A DNA stretch of 64,000 bases, from assembly GCA_005880915.1 (NCBI GenBank), contig VBIW01000036.1, positions 198,881 to 262,880 on the forward strand, read 5' to 3'. This document shows, one piece after another, positions 1 to 7,599 of the stretch. A program made the position numbers and the translations under genes. Position 1 is the stretch's first letter. Every line of letters begins with the position of its first letter. This DNA comes from Chloroflexota bacterium (GTDB lineage Bacteria; Chloroflexota; Dormibacteria; Dormibacterales; Dormibacteraceae). The notes under the pieces are model-generated. The model saw only the letters and a program-made list of their open reading frames with translations, was not told the origin of the DNA and ran no database searches.

Positions 1-408
1 CCGGTCCGTGTATGCGCTGCCCTCCATGTCAATCCACAGAAAGCTCTTGGCCTTGCCGGCCGCGCCGGCGAGGCGCTGGAGGTTGGCGTAGGCGGCGGCG
101 GGGTCGATGTCGAGGCCGAGCTGCGTCGGCTTGACCGAGATCTCCGCATGGACGCCGCCGGAGGCAGCGAGGACCTCCTCGTAATGCTCGACGACCTGGC
201 CGGCGTCTTCGAGCTCGGTGACGTTTTCACCCAGCAGGGTAAACAGGGCGCCGATGCCTTGCGCTCTCAAGTCAACCGCCGCCTTCAGGGCAGCGTCGAA
301 GCCCTCACCTGGCAGGAAACGACGGACCGCGCGCCGGGCAAATGACCAGCGGGGTACGTGGGAGGCGAGCCACTTGTTCTGCGCGCACCACAGGAGGAGC
401 TTTCGCAT
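1..408 (-). CDS. Proline dehydrogenase, N-terminal part (cut by window edge)
   Basis: The reading frame opens with ATG at 408 and runs uninterrupted off the left edge, giving the first 136 residues. The end of the fragment, AEISVKPTQLGLDIDP, matches the first strand of the proline dehydrogenase TIM barrel (KxTxLGLD). It is preceded by a helical region containing LRAQGIGALFTLLGENV, as in stand-alone PRODH enzymes. The family oxidises proline to pyrroline-5-carboxylate with FAD and passes electrons to the quinone pool. The catalytic barrel residues lie outside the window. It sits 51 bases downstream of a small cysteine protein gene on the same strand, so the two may be cotranscribed. Confidence 0.85.
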   Translation of the reverse strand, partial: MRKLLLWCAQNKWLASHVPRWSFARRAVRRFLPGEGFDAALKAAVDLRAQGIGALFTLLGENVTELEDAGQVVEHYEEVLAASGGVHAEISVKPTQLGLDIDPAAAYANLQRLAGAAGKAKSFLWIDMEGSAYTDR

Positions 409-459
409 TTGGGCTCCCCAAAGGTATAGGAGCGGGAACCTGGGGTTCCCGCTCAACCG

Positions 460-699
460 CTATGCAGGTCGATCGCCCCCCAGCGAACACTCGACGCTGC
501 AATAGGCCTCGGCCCCCCGCCAGACCGCGGCGAAATCGATCGGTGCGGCGCAGGTGGCGCAGTAAGCCGCCGCCGGTGACTGGCGCTGCACAAGCTGCAA
601 CGCCGCTCCAAAGCGGTCAGGCCTGGCCCGCCCTTCACGGAGGGCGATACGCTCCGCACCACCCGGAAGCCTACCGAGCGGAAGCTGAACCACGCTCAT
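460..699 (-). CDS. Small protein with a CxxC...CxxxC zinc-finger-like motif
   Basis: This is a 79-residue protein. ATG at 699 is chosen because GGAGGGG lies six bases upstream; a TTG at 717 in the same frame lies before that site. The C-terminal half carries CATC and, 17 residues later, CSVEC, a four-cysteine arrangement typical of small treble-clef or ribbon zinc sites. The N-terminal half has no recognisable domain. It precedes the proline dehydrogenase gene and follows a perfect 20-bp palindrome at 786-805. A role in regulating or assembling the downstream enzyme is possible but not shown. I do not recognise a named family. Confidence 0.55.
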   Translation of the reverse strand: MSVVQLPLGRLPGGAERIALREGRARPDRFGAALQLVQRQSPAAAYCATCAAPIDFAAVWRGAEAYCSVECSLGGDRPA

Positions 700-785
700 A
701 CCAAACCCCTCCACCAATCGCTACGCCGGTTCTGACGCCGACAGCGCAAGTATCGACTCGCTGGAGAATTTGTCGCCGTACCGAT

Positions 786-805
786 GTAGGAGACAGCTCT
801 CCTAC
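786..805. promoter_or_regulatory. Perfect 20-bp palindrome, candidate operator
   Basis: GTAGGAGA-CAGC-TCTCCTAC is an exact inverted repeat with 8-base arms. It lies 87 bases upstream of the small cysteine protein gene that heads the apparent proline dehydrogenase transcript. There is no T-run next to it, so an operator is more likely than a terminator. Further CCTACCT-like copies follow at about 800-822. Confidence 0.4.
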
Positions 806-840
806 CTCCTGTACCTACCTGTGTCCGTTGTCAAGAAATA

Positions 841-869
841 AAAAGGTGCCCCCACGCGGGCACCTTTTT
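841..869 (-). terminator. Rho-independent terminator
   Basis: AAAAGGTGCCC pairs exactly with GGGCACCTTTT across a short loop. This gives an A/T-flanked GC stem that would work in both directions. It lies just after the stop of the small membrane protein gene at 887. Confidence 0.85.
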
Positions 870-886
870 GCCGCCGCTTTGACGGC

Positions 887-1054
887 TTACCAGTAGTACC
901 AGCGACCGCCTTCTGCGGCGCGGACGAAGAAGCCCAGCACCCAGAGGATCAGCCCGATGACGAGCAGAATCCAGAGGATGTGAAGCGCTGGTGCCAGCAG
1001 ACCGCCCCCACCCAGGAGCAGCAGCAGCAGGATCAGAACGATCAACGCAACCAC
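887..1054 (-). CDS. Small hydrophobic membrane protein (lmo0937/DUF5670-like)
   Basis: This 55-residue protein starts with GTG at 1054, nine bases after a perfect AGGAGGT at 1064-1070. It is almost entirely hydrophobic: a leucine-rich helix, a GGGGLL turn and a second helix (LHILWILLVIGLILWVLGFF), ending in RWYYW. The pattern of two short membrane segments with an aromatic tail matches the lmo0937/DUF5670 family of tiny stress-associated membrane proteins, whose function is unknown. It is a single gene between two terminators. Confidence 0.8.
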   Translation of the reverse strand: MVALIVLILLLLLLGGGGLLAPALHILWILLVIGLILWVLGFFVRAAEGGRWYYW

Positions 1055-1186
1055 TCTCGATTTACCTCCTTTCGAGCCAACCCCAAATGGGGCCAGCCGT
1101 GAATTACGTCTCTACTTAGAAAACGCCCTCCTGGACGCGCCTTACCCGGCCGATCGGGCCAGCCACGAGCGGCCGGTTTGCGCCAC

Positions 1187-1222
1187 AAAAAAAGAGGGCC
1201 GGTCCCGAAGGACGCGGCCCTC
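1187..1222 (-). terminator. Rho-independent terminator
   Basis: On the minus strand a stem GAGGGCCG/CGGCCCTC is followed by seven T residues (A-run 1187-1193 on the plus strand). It lies directly downstream of the membrane protein gene ending at 1249. Confidence 0.85.
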
Positions 1223-1248
1223 CTACTCCCCAGAGGAGGGTCAGGGAG

Positions 1249-1584
1249 TTACTTCGAAGGCGAGGCCTGAGCGCTAGGCGACGCGCTGGCGCCACCGCCG
1301 CTGCTCGGCAACGGCGAGGCGACGGACGGGTTGTTCGTGGTTGATGGTGCGCCCGACCGCGTGCCGAACCAGTTCCACTGCGTGAAGCCGAAGAACAGCA
1401 GGATCAGCACCAGCAGAGCCAGGATCGCGGCCGCTACGCCCGCGCCCGCTCCACCGGTCGTGTCGCTCGTTTCGACCACTTCGGAGCCGGCCGGGCTCCA
1501 GTAGCGCCGAACGCTGTACCCACCGGCTCCAAGGAGCACGGCGAGGACCAGGATGATCAGCAAGACGAAAAGCAGAGTTCCCAA
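1249..1584 (-). CDS. Membrane protein with a Ser/Pro/Ala-rich outer tail
   Basis: The protein has 111 residues. TTG at 1584 is used as start because AAAGGAGGT lies seven bases upstream. An N-terminal membrane helix (LLFVLLIILVLAVLLG) is followed by a short loop with YSVRRYWSPAG, a second helix around residues 48-68, then about 40 residues of low-complexity Ser/Pro/Gly/Ala ending in ASPSK. Such tails usually face outward or the cell wall. No enzymatic motif is visible. It lies between a terminator and an apparent promoter region, so it is probably monocistronic. Confidence 0.65.
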   Translation of the reverse strand: MGTLLFVLLIILVLAVLLGAGGYSVRRYWSPAGSEVVETSDTTGGAGAGVAAAILALLVLILLFFGFTQWNWFGTRSGAPSTTNNPSVASPLPSSGGGASASPSAQASPSK

Positions 1585-1700
1585 ACGTTCGAACCTCCTT
1601 TCAGTTCATTCGACCCTTGCTCTCGCTGTGAGTCGCCGCTTTGGGCCGCTCGTTTCGGTAACGCTCAAAGCCAGGCTGTATACCTGCGGCTGAACTCGAA

Positions 1701-2726
1701 CTAGGCTGCGGGACGGGTCGGGCGGCGCCTCACCAGGCCCGCGGCCACCGCAACAGCGACCACTGCGCCTAGAGCCAGGCGCTGAAACATCGACCGTCGC
1801 GGCCGAGCGGGAGACGTCGGGGGCGGCGCCGGCTCCCCCTTTCGCTGCTGGATGGCCTGGAGGGGGGTCGGCTTCTCTTTCGACTCGTGGATCGGGCTCG
1901 AGAGGAGGCCTCGCCTGGCCGGCGCACCGAGGCGGAAGCGGTTGAACACCGCCCCGAGCAGGATCAGCTGGCTGAGCAGGTAGAACCAGGTTGCAAGCAG
2001 GAAGAAGAGTGCGAACTGCGCGCCGTAAGTGTTGAATCCGCCGGCGATGCTTGCGTACAGCCGAAACGTCAACGACAGGATTTCGATCAACACCCCTGCG
2101 AGCAGCGCACCCGGCAGCACCTCGTGGATCCGGAAGGTGCGGTTGGGGACGAAGCGATATAGGGCCACGAGCAGGGCGACCATCACGAGGGCGCCGGCAA
2201 TAAAGGTGACGGCGTTGGCGATCCCGTAAGCCGGCGGCACGAATGCCGTGGCCGCGTTGATGCCCACAGTCAGCACGATGGCGGCGACAAGCAGGAGCAT
2301 CATCACAAGGCCCATGAGCCGCTGGCGAAGCATGTCGCGCTGGGTGGTACCGAAGATCTGAGTGAGTGCGAACTCCATCGTCGAAAAGATGCTGCTCGCG
2401 CTCCAGACCAGGCCGGCCAGCGAGAGGACGCCCAGCCAGCCGGCGCTGTCCTTCACACCCTTGAGCGCGCTCTGGAGCTCGGGTTGGGCGCTGCCCGGAA
2501 ACAGCTGGACGACGAGCATCGTGAAACGGGCCTCAGTCGCGGGATCGCGAATCGCAAGGCCGATGATCGCCAGCGCGCCGACCATCATCGGGAACATGGC
2601 CATGAAGCCGGCAAACGCCAGAGCCAGCGCGTAGTTGCTCGCCTGGCTCTCGCCGTACGCACTCAGGACTCGCGCGGGCAGCGTCTTCTGCGCGCGCTCG
2701 ACTAGCGCCTGTAGCCGGGCGCGCAA
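1701..2726 (-). CDS. YihY/BrkB-family integral membrane protein
   Basis: This 341-residue protein opens TTG at 2726, six bases after the stop of the DUF3618 gene. The core (residues about 25-270) has six hydrophobic segments and typical YihY features: YALALAFAGFMAMFPMMV near the first helix, WSASSIFSTMEFALTQIFGT, and RFVPNRTFRIHEVLPGALLAG before the later helices. The C-terminal 70 residues are a basic, proline-rich tail ending in a further hydrophobic stretch. The family is often mislabelled ribonuclease BN; its transport role is unresolved. It appears to be the last gene of an envelope-protein operon with the DUF3618 and holin-like genes. Confidence 0.88.
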   Translation of the reverse strand: MRARLQALVERAQKTLPARVLSAYGESQASNYALALAFAGFMAMFPMMVGALAIIGLAIRDPATEARFTMLVVQLFPGSAQPELQSALKGVKDSAGWLGVLSLAGLVWSASSIFSTMEFALTQIFGTTQRDMLRQRLMGLVMMLLLVAAIVLTVGINAATAFVPPAYGIANAVTFIAGALVMVALLVALYRFVPNRTFRIHEVLPGALLAGVLIEILSLTFRLYASIAGGFNTYGAQFALFFLLATWFYLLSQLILLGAVFNRFRLGAPARRGLLSSPIHESKEKPTPLQAIQQRKGEPAPPPTSPARPRRSMFQRLALGAVVAVAVAAGLVRRRPTRPAA

Positions 2727-2731
2727 ACCCG

Positions 2732-3157
2732 TCAGGGCTCTTTCTCGTCCGGCCGCATCAGGCGCTCGAGCAACGCGGTCGCGGCCGTGACGACCAACGG
2801 CGGCGTGACCTTGCGCACGATGGCTCCCACGGTGCCGGGCTCGTCGCTCTTCTCATTCACGGTGACCGTCACAGTCGGAAGCGGCTTCCTTGCCCGCGAC
2901 CTCACATCGTCGGCGAGCTGGCGAATCGATTCGACGGACATCCCTTTAAGGCGGTCCTGCATCGTCGGCCTTCGCAGCCGGCGATAGAGAAAGATGCCGC
3001 CGACCACACCGGCAAGAACGCCGGCTGCGACGGCGACGATCTTGCCTACGCGCACCGCGTTGGTAGCGGCGCGCTGCTCGAGCACGGTCAGGTTCTCGTC
3101 CATGCGGGTGCGGGTTTCCTTTATCTGTTGTTCGATCTCGCGCGCCGAAGCGCCCAT
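2732..3157 (-). CDS. DUF3618 membrane-anchored protein
   Basis: The protein has 141 residues. The N-terminus REIEQQIKETRTRMDENLTVLEQR is the charged helix that defines DUF3618, followed by a single membrane helix (VGKIVAVAAGVLAGVVGGIFLYRRL) at about residues 37-61. A soluble tail follows with no known motif. The family regularly sits with actinobacterial holin-like and YihY proteins, as here. The gene start overlaps the end of the holin-like gene by 37 bases. Its function is unknown; a structural role at the membrane is likely. Confidence 0.8.
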   Translation of the reverse strand: MGASAREIEQQIKETRTRMDENLTVLEQRAATNAVRVGKIVAVAAGVLAGVVGGIFLYRRLRRPTMQDRLKGMSVESIRQLADDVRSRARKPLPTVTVTVNEKSDEPGTVGAIVRKVTPPLVVTAATALLERLMRPDEKEP

Positions 3158-3531
3158 TCCTTGTTCTCCTTGAGGCTGTCAATCGTCCTTTTCGGTAGGC
3201 GGACCTGGAAGCGGGAGCGGGCGACGAGGAGCAGCATGAGCCCGATCAGCGCGTAAGCCCCGGCCCACACGAGAGCAGCCTGCCAGTGCCACGGCACGAG
3301 CTCGACCACGAACGCAGGGATCGCAACCAGGAGCGCGAGGACGATCAGCAAGGCGGCAGCGACCACGATCCCGACTGTGATGGCATAGGCCGTCGCCAGC
3401 TCCTTCAGCTCCTGCTTCGCCAGCGCGATCTCCAGGGTGACGAGGCGCTGGGCGTCGTGGATCACATCGGAGACCAGGTCACCCGACCTGTACCCGTTCG
3501 ATTTCCTCGTCTCTTCGACAGGCGTGCGCAC
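3121..3531 (-). CDS. Phage-holin-family membrane protein (holin-X like)
   Basis: This 136-residue protein starts GTG at 3531. An amphipathic N-terminal helix (DLVSDVIHDAQRLVTLEIALAKQELKE) precedes two membrane helices (about 50-72 and 80-102), followed by a basic tail. This order matches the actinobacterial holin-X/phage_holin_3_6 family, which is chromosomal housekeeping and not prophage-linked. No phage genes are nearby. It heads the three-gene run with the DUF3618 and YihY genes. Confidence 0.8.
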   Translation of the reverse strand: MRTPVEETRKSNGYRSGDLVSDVIHDAQRLVTLEIALAKQELKELATAYAITVGIVVAAALLIVLALLVAIPAFVVELVPWHWQAALVWAGAYALIGLMLLLVARSRFQVRLPKRTIDSLKENKEWALRRARSNNR

Positions 3532-3629
3532 CAGTCCGTCCCCGCTAGTTGAACGCCTCGCGCCAGGGGCTTACGCGCAGCCCCTGCGTCGCTTCGCCTG
3601 CACCTCCCCATAGATCGGGAGGAGATGAC

Positions 3630-4928
3630 TCATCCCGGCATGCCTTTGGTCGCGACCTGGTAGGCCAGGGCCACATCCGCCAATACCATCACGGCGGCTG
3701 CGCCCCAAGCGACCGCCTGGGTCACGGGCCCGTTGACGAAGTCGCCCATCAGCTTGCGGCTCGACGTGACCACGATCATCAGCACGATCAGGAAGGGAGC
3801 GATCAGGCCGTCCAGCACCTGCGAATAGAACAGAGCCTTGATCGGATCGATCGATGAGATCGCGAGCTCCATCGCGACGAGAAAAGCCAGGCCGATGACG
3901 ACGTAGAACTGCGGCGCATTGCGCGCCTTGTGCCCCAGGCCGCGCCGCCACCCCACGAGACCAGCGACCCCGAATGCGGACGACGCAGCGAGGACTGGGA
4001 TCGCGAGCAGGCCCGCGCCGATGACTCCGACCGCGAAGAGCACCGTCGCGTAGCGCCCCACGAATGGTTCCAGGGCGCGCGCCGCGTCCGCTGCAGTGCG
4101 GATCTCCGCGTGATGTGAAAACAGGACCGCGCCGGTCGCGACGATGATGAAGAACGCGGTGACGTTGGACCAGACCATGCCGATCGCGATGTCGAGGTTC
4201 GTGTGCTTCAGCCGCTGCACTCCGCGCCTTTCCTCGATTTCCCCGCTCGTCTGCCAGAAGAAGAGATACGGCGTGATCGTAGTGCCGAGCATGCCGACCG
4301 ATGCCATCAGAAAGCCAGGCGTCAGATCGACATGCGGCACGAATGTGCTGCGCAGCACCGATCCCCAGTCCGGACGCGCCAGCACCGCGGCGACGATGTA
4401 GGCGGCGAAAACCGCGACGAGCCACAGCATGTACCGGGCAATGACCCGGTAGTCGAGAAAGATCGTCACGCACGCCATCACCCCGGCAAGCGGAACGACC
4501 CAGTAAATAAACTTGACCCCGGTCACCAGCTGGATCGCCGCCGCCATCGCGAGCAGGTCGGCGCCCATTGTGATGACGTTGGCGATGACCATCAGCAGCA
4601 CCGCAGGGGTCGCAATCCGCGCTCCAAACGTCGTGCGCAAGACGGTTGCCAGGTCGGTCTTCGTCACGTTGGCGACCTTGGCGGACATCTGCTGGACGAC
4701 GATCAGCATGGGCGTAGAAAGAAACAGCAGCCAGTTCTGGGCAAAACCTGCGGTGGCGCCGACGATCGAGTAGGTGGCAATCCCGGCAGGGTCGTTGTCG
4801 GCCCCGCCAGTGATCACGCCGGGACCGATGACGCTCAGGACGTCTTTTGGTGTGACCTGCTCTTGCGTGGCATCGCGTGCAGAGACGGCCTCGCCCTTGG
4901 GCCGGCCATGTCTATGGATCTCAGCCAC
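3630..4928 (-). CDS. Nramp-family metal ion transporter with altered metal-site motifs
   Basis: The predicted protein has 432 residues and about eleven membrane helices. GTG at 4928 is chosen because it overlaps the upstream stop (GTGGCTGA) and the longer frame runs into the upstream gene. Transmembrane helix 1 carries DPAGIATYS at about residues 46-54, where classical Nramp proteins have DPGN. Helix 6 carries TTITPYLFF at 216-224, where the classical motif is MPHN. The family imports Mn2+/Fe2+ with protons; Nramp-related Mg2+ transporters also diverge at these positions. Substrate is therefore uncertain. The gene is coupled to the preceding BON-like gene. Confidence 0.85.
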   Translation of the reverse strand: MAEIHRHGRPKGEAVSARDATQEQVTPKDVLSVIGPGVITGGADNDPAGIATYSIVGATAGFAQNWLLFLSTPMLIVVQQMSAKVANVTKTDLATVLRTTFGARIATPAVLLMVIANVITMGADLLAMAAAIQLVTGVKFIYWVVPLAGVMACVTIFLDYRVIARYMLWLVAVFAAYIVAAVLARPDWGSVLRSTFVPHVDLTPGFLMASVGMLGTTITPYLFFWQTSGEIEERRGVQRLKHTNLDIAIGMVWSNVTAFFIIVATGAVLFSHHAEIRTAADAARALEPFVGRYATVLFAVGVIGAGLLAIPVLAASSAFGVAGLVGWRRGLGHKARNAPQFYVVIGLAFLVAMELAISSIDPIKALFYSQVLDGLIAPFLIVLMIVVTSSRKLMGDFVNGPVTQAVAWGAAAVMVLADVALAYQVATKGMPG

Positions 4929-5481
4929 GCGCGGCGACCTGCGGTGGTGTGGCAATCGTCCACGTGCTGCGCGCGTCCTCGTCCAGCAGCCCGCGCAGCT
5001 TGAACGCATCGGTTTCGTCTACGCGCAGGATGAGCAAGGCATCGCCTCGCTCGATGCGCGCTCTGGCATCGTCCAGAAACGCTGCCGGCAAGAGGTCGGG
5101 CAGCTTACCCATGCCGCTTCGATCGACCACCTCCTCCCGCTTTGGCTTCACCCGGGCGTGTTCGAGCACGGACTTGCGCGCCAGGTCAGCAGTAGCCCGG
5201 TCGGGGAACGCGGCGACCAGCGTCTGATCGAGCAGGCCCGTCTGCTCATGACGCTCGGCGACCTTCAGCCGAGAGGCATCGACCTCCTGGACGCCGTTGC
5301 CGATGCAAGCCCGGGCCTGCGCGATCAGGTCGTCGCGGTCTTTGCGCCGATCCACCTCGCCAGAAATTTCGAGCTTTTCGCCTGCAACGCGAGCGGAGAT
5401 CCGCTCCCCGTAGATCGGATGAGCCTCGCCGCCCTCCCCGGCAAGCAAGGCTTCCCACCACGCGGCGACACGCGCGTCCAT
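4921..5481 (-). CDS. Unrecognised protein with a BON-like N-terminal segment, coupled to the transporter
   Basis: This 186-residue soluble protein starts ATG at 5481. Residues about 23-75 ([20 protein letters not shown]...[11 protein letters not shown]) resemble a BON fold: beta strands followed by a helix containing [11 protein letters not shown]. The C-terminal part ([33 protein letters not shown]) looks like a small alpha/beta domain of a type seen in general stress proteins. No signal peptide or membrane helix is present. Its stop overlaps the transporter start by eight bases, so the two are translationally coupled. It may regulate or sense for the transporter; that is inference. Confidence 0.6.
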   Translation of the reverse strand: MDARVAAWWEALLAGEGGEAHPIYGERISARVAGEKLEISGEVDRRKDRDDLIAQARACIGNGVQEVDASRLKVAERHEQTGLLDQTLVAAFPDRATADLARKSVLEHARVKPKREEVVDRSGMGKLPDLLPAAFLDDARARIERGDALLILRVDETDAFKLRGLLDEDARSTWTIATPPQVAARG

Positions 5482-5538
5482 CTCACAACGACAACGCCCG
5501 CGCCGTCATCAGCGGCGTGTTCGTGCGTTCCCTTAAGG

Positions 5539-6084
5539 ATGCAATCGCCGCAGCTCGAACCCCCGCGGATCCTGCCGGAGAGCCTGGACCGCCGGCTCTA
5601 CCAGATGATCCACGGCCTCCCCCACTCGCCGGCGGGGGACCGGTACGTGACAATCCTGTCCGACCTCGGCGAAGGCCTCGGATGGGTCGCGGCAGGGGCC
5701 GCCCTGGCGTGGCTCGGGGGATCGAAAGGCCGTCGGGCGGGGCTGGCGGTCTCGATTGCATCGCTCGGAACGACATACGTGGTCCAACGGATGATCAAGC
5801 CGGTGTTCAGACGTAAGCGGCCATTCGTCGGACGCGACATCCTGGTCGTGGGGATCCGGACCACAGACGCCTCGTTCCCCTCCGGCCACGCCGCGTCGTC
5901 TTTTGCGGCCGCGACGGCGCTGGCCGCCTTCTATCCCAAAGCCACGCCGCTGGTTTTCGCGGTCGCGACTGGGGTCGGCGCCTCGCGTGTCCACCTCGGC
6001 CACCACTTTCCAAGCGACGTCGCGGCGGGCGGTTTGATCGGGATCGCCGCCGGGACGGTCCTTGCGTGGCTGATCAAGGCCTGA
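5539..6084 (+). CDS. PAP2-family phosphatase
   Basis: The protein has 181 residues from ATG at 5539. It carries all three motifs of the PAP2/vanadium-haloperoxidase superfamily: KPVFRRKRP (KxxxxxxRP), FPSGHAASS (PSGH) and SRVHLGHHFPSD (SRxxxxxHxxxD). Hydrophobic segments between them give about four to five membrane helices. Related enzymes hydrolyse phosphatidic acid, undecaprenyl pyrophosphate or phosphorylated lipid intermediates; the substrate here cannot be read from sequence. It is transcribed divergently from the BON-like/Nramp pair. A much longer open frame upstream is antisense to that pair and was not used. Confidence 0.88.
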   Translation: MQSPQLEPPRILPESLDRRLYQMIHGLPHSPAGDRYVTILSDLGEGLGWVAAGAALAWLGGSKGRRAGLAVSIASLGTTYVVQRMIKPVFRRKRPFVGRDILVVGIRTTDASFPSGHAASSFAAATALAAFYPKATPLVFAVATGVGASRVHLGHHFPSDVAAGGLIGIAAGTVLAWLIKA

Positions 6085-6095
6085 AACGAGAAGGA

Positions 6096-6124
6096 GGGCT
6101 CGGCCATTGCTGGCCAAGCTCCCC
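6096..6124 (+). terminator. Imperfect hairpin, possible terminator
   Basis: GGGCTCGGCC-ATTGCT-GGCCAAGCTCCC forms a GC stem with one mismatch, starting 12 bases after the PAP2 stop. No T-run follows, so efficiency is doubtful. Confidence 0.35.
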
Positions 6125-6212
6125 CAATTCATTCAACGGCTAACCTCGATCGAGTACCGATGTTTTAGACGATTTTTTTGGCGCTGGTCGAGGCCAGAGT
6201 CGTGACCGAAGG

Positions 6213-6713
6213 CTAGCCGCCCTCGGGCCGGGGCCGGCCTGGCTCGAGCGGCGCCTCCACGGGGGCGGCCTCCATCGCGCCGGCCTCGGCCATCAGCTCG
6301 CGCGCCTCTTCCAGCCGCGGCCCCATCACGCTGACCAGGAACCGCCCGGATTCGATCTCCTGCTCGTAATAGAGGGCGCTGTCGCCGGACGCGGCCATGC
6401 TGAACAGGGCGCCGGCGAGCCCGCCCGTCACCGCGCCTGCCGCCGCTGCGAAGAGAAACGTGGCGAGCAGGTTGCCTGCGACGAGGGGGCGCACGCCGGG
6501 CACCATCCCGGTCACGACGGCTCCCAGCACCGCGCCCAGCAGTGCGCCTGCAACTATCCCGCCCGCCACCTTCAGCCCGTAGTGGCCGCGCCGCCCTGTC
6601 CGTGGGGTGGCGAGGGAGACCTGGTCCTCCGCAAACCCAGCCGCCTTGAGTTTTCGAAGGGCCTCGGAGGCCTCCGAACGGGTTCGGAACAGGCCGGCGA
6701 CTGTGTCAGGCAT
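6213..6713 (-). CDS. General-stress-protein-17M-like, glycine-rich membrane-associated protein
   Basis: This 166-residue protein starts ATG at 6713 behind AAAAGGAG. The N-terminus (TVAGLFRTRSEASEALRKLKAAGFAEDQVSL) is the ferredoxin-like head seen in GSP17M/YflT-like stress proteins. The middle is a Gly/Ala-rich pair of helices (VAGGIVAGALLGAVLGAVV and AAAAGAVTGGLAGALF) of glycine-zipper type. The tail repeats the ferredoxin-like pattern (GRFLVSVMGPRLEEARELM). Such proteins are induced by general stress; the biochemical role is unknown. It is separated from the divergent HExxH gene by a short promoter region. Confidence 0.7.
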   Translation of the reverse strand: MPDTVAGLFRTRSEASEALRKLKAAGFAEDQVSLATPRTGRRGHYGLKVAGGIVAGALLGAVLGAVVTGMVPGVRPLVAGNLLATFLFAAAAGAVTGGLAGALFSMAASGDSALYYEQEIESGRFLVSVMGPRLEEARELMAEAGAMEAAPVEAPLEPGRPRPEGG

Positions 6714-6756
6714 TTGTCTTCTCCTTTTAAGAGGTAACGCCTATCCTGTTTCGTCC

Positions 6757-7233
6757 ATGGCAATCCGGTCCGAGCTCGCCGGCTACAGCACCAGCCAGGC
6801 CAGACGCGCTCTGGAAGGACTGCCCCGGTGTGATTACGACGTCGTGATCAAGCCGCTGCGCTATCGCTCGGCCCCCCACCTGGCAGCGCGCTGCGAGTTC
6901 GAGGAACGGCGGATCGTGCTCCAGGTACCGATCCCGTTCCGCCCTTTCAAAGAGCCAGTCATCTACGCCGCGCGACGCAAGCGCGGAGGGGGCATGCGCT
7001 TTGCCTGGGCGTCGGAAACCGTCTACTTTCGCGGTAAGCGCGACGTTCTCCGGTTCCTCTACTGCCACGAGTGGCTGCACTGGTACCTGTACGAGATCCT
7101 CGGCAAGGGATCTTCGGCCGAGACCGCATGCGACCGCTTCGCACTCCGCAATTTCCGGCGCCGCTACGTGACGACCGATGATGCCGACGCCGCGCTCAAA
7201 CGGCGGCCGCTGAGGGTGCGAGCCTCAGGCTGA
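6757..7233 (+). CDS. HExxH-motif protein, possible zinc metalloprotease fold
   Basis: The predicted protein has 158 residues from ATG at 6757; an upstream in-frame extension is antisense to the stress gene and was dropped. The core contains LYCHEWLHWYLYE, an HExxH zinc-binding pentapeptide in a helix, followed about 17 residues later by SAETACDRFALRNF, whose Glu could supply the third ligand (HExxH...E). The N-terminal half is a strand-rich region with many basic residues. There is no signal peptide, so it acts in the cytoplasm. It does not match SprT or another family that I can name with confidence. It converges on the membrane gene at 7225. Confidence 0.6.
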   Translation: MAIRSELAGYSTSQARRALEGLPRCDYDVVIKPLRYRSAPHLAARCEFEERRIVLQVPIPFRPFKEPVIYAARRKRGGGMRFAWASETVYFRGKRDVLRFLYCHEWLHWYLYEILGKGSSAETACDRFALRNFRRRYVTTDDADAALKRRPLRVRASG

Positions 7234-7599
7234 GACCGCGTCGGACTTGCGCACCAGCAAGATCACGGCTACCGGCAACAGCACGTTGACCATCAGTGAG
7301 ACAGGGCCGCGGTTGAAGCCCAGGGGGAGCAGCAGCAGGACTGCGGAACCGAACAGGCATGCCGCCTCGATCGCGATCGCGCTTGCCCTCGCCCATCGCC
7401 GCCGCCACAGGGCGCCAATGCCCACCAGGCAGGTGAGCAGGGCCAAGAGCATCGTGACCAGGGCAAGCGGCGCCATGAACACTTCTCCTGCGAGAGCGAA
7501 CGGAATCGCAGAGATGCCCGCGATGAGCCAGAACAGACTCTGCATGAGGAGCAGGACGAAAACGGCCTCATGCCGGCCGCTGCCTTCAGCCTTGATCAA
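7225..7599 (-). CDS. Small four-helix membrane protein
   Basis: This 124-residue protein starts TTG at 7599, overlapping the preceding gene by 14 bases. Four hydrophobic stretches (AVFVLLLMQSLFWLIAG, APLALVTMLLALLTCLVG, ASAIAIEAACLFGSAVLLL, SLMVNVLLPVAVILLV) are separated by short basic loops (WRRRWAR). No family was recognised. Its position as last gene of the response regulator, kinase and membrane protein run suggests co-expression with that system. Its 3' end overlaps the convergent HExxH gene by nine bases. Confidence 0.55.
   Translation of the reverse strand: MIKAEGSGRHEAVFVLLLMQSLFWLIAGISAIPFALAGEVFMAPLALVTMLLALLTCLVGIGALWRRRWARASAIAIEAACLFGSAVLLLLPLGFNRGPVSLMVNVLLPVAVILLVRKSDAVSA

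Noticed and set aside
3121..3531. Prophage indicated by a holin-like gene
   Set aside because: The protein belongs to a chromosomal actinobacterial-type family and no other phage genes are near.
4774..5538. N-terminal extension of the PAP2 frame
   Set aside because: It runs antisense through the Nramp and BON-like genes and has no family similarity.
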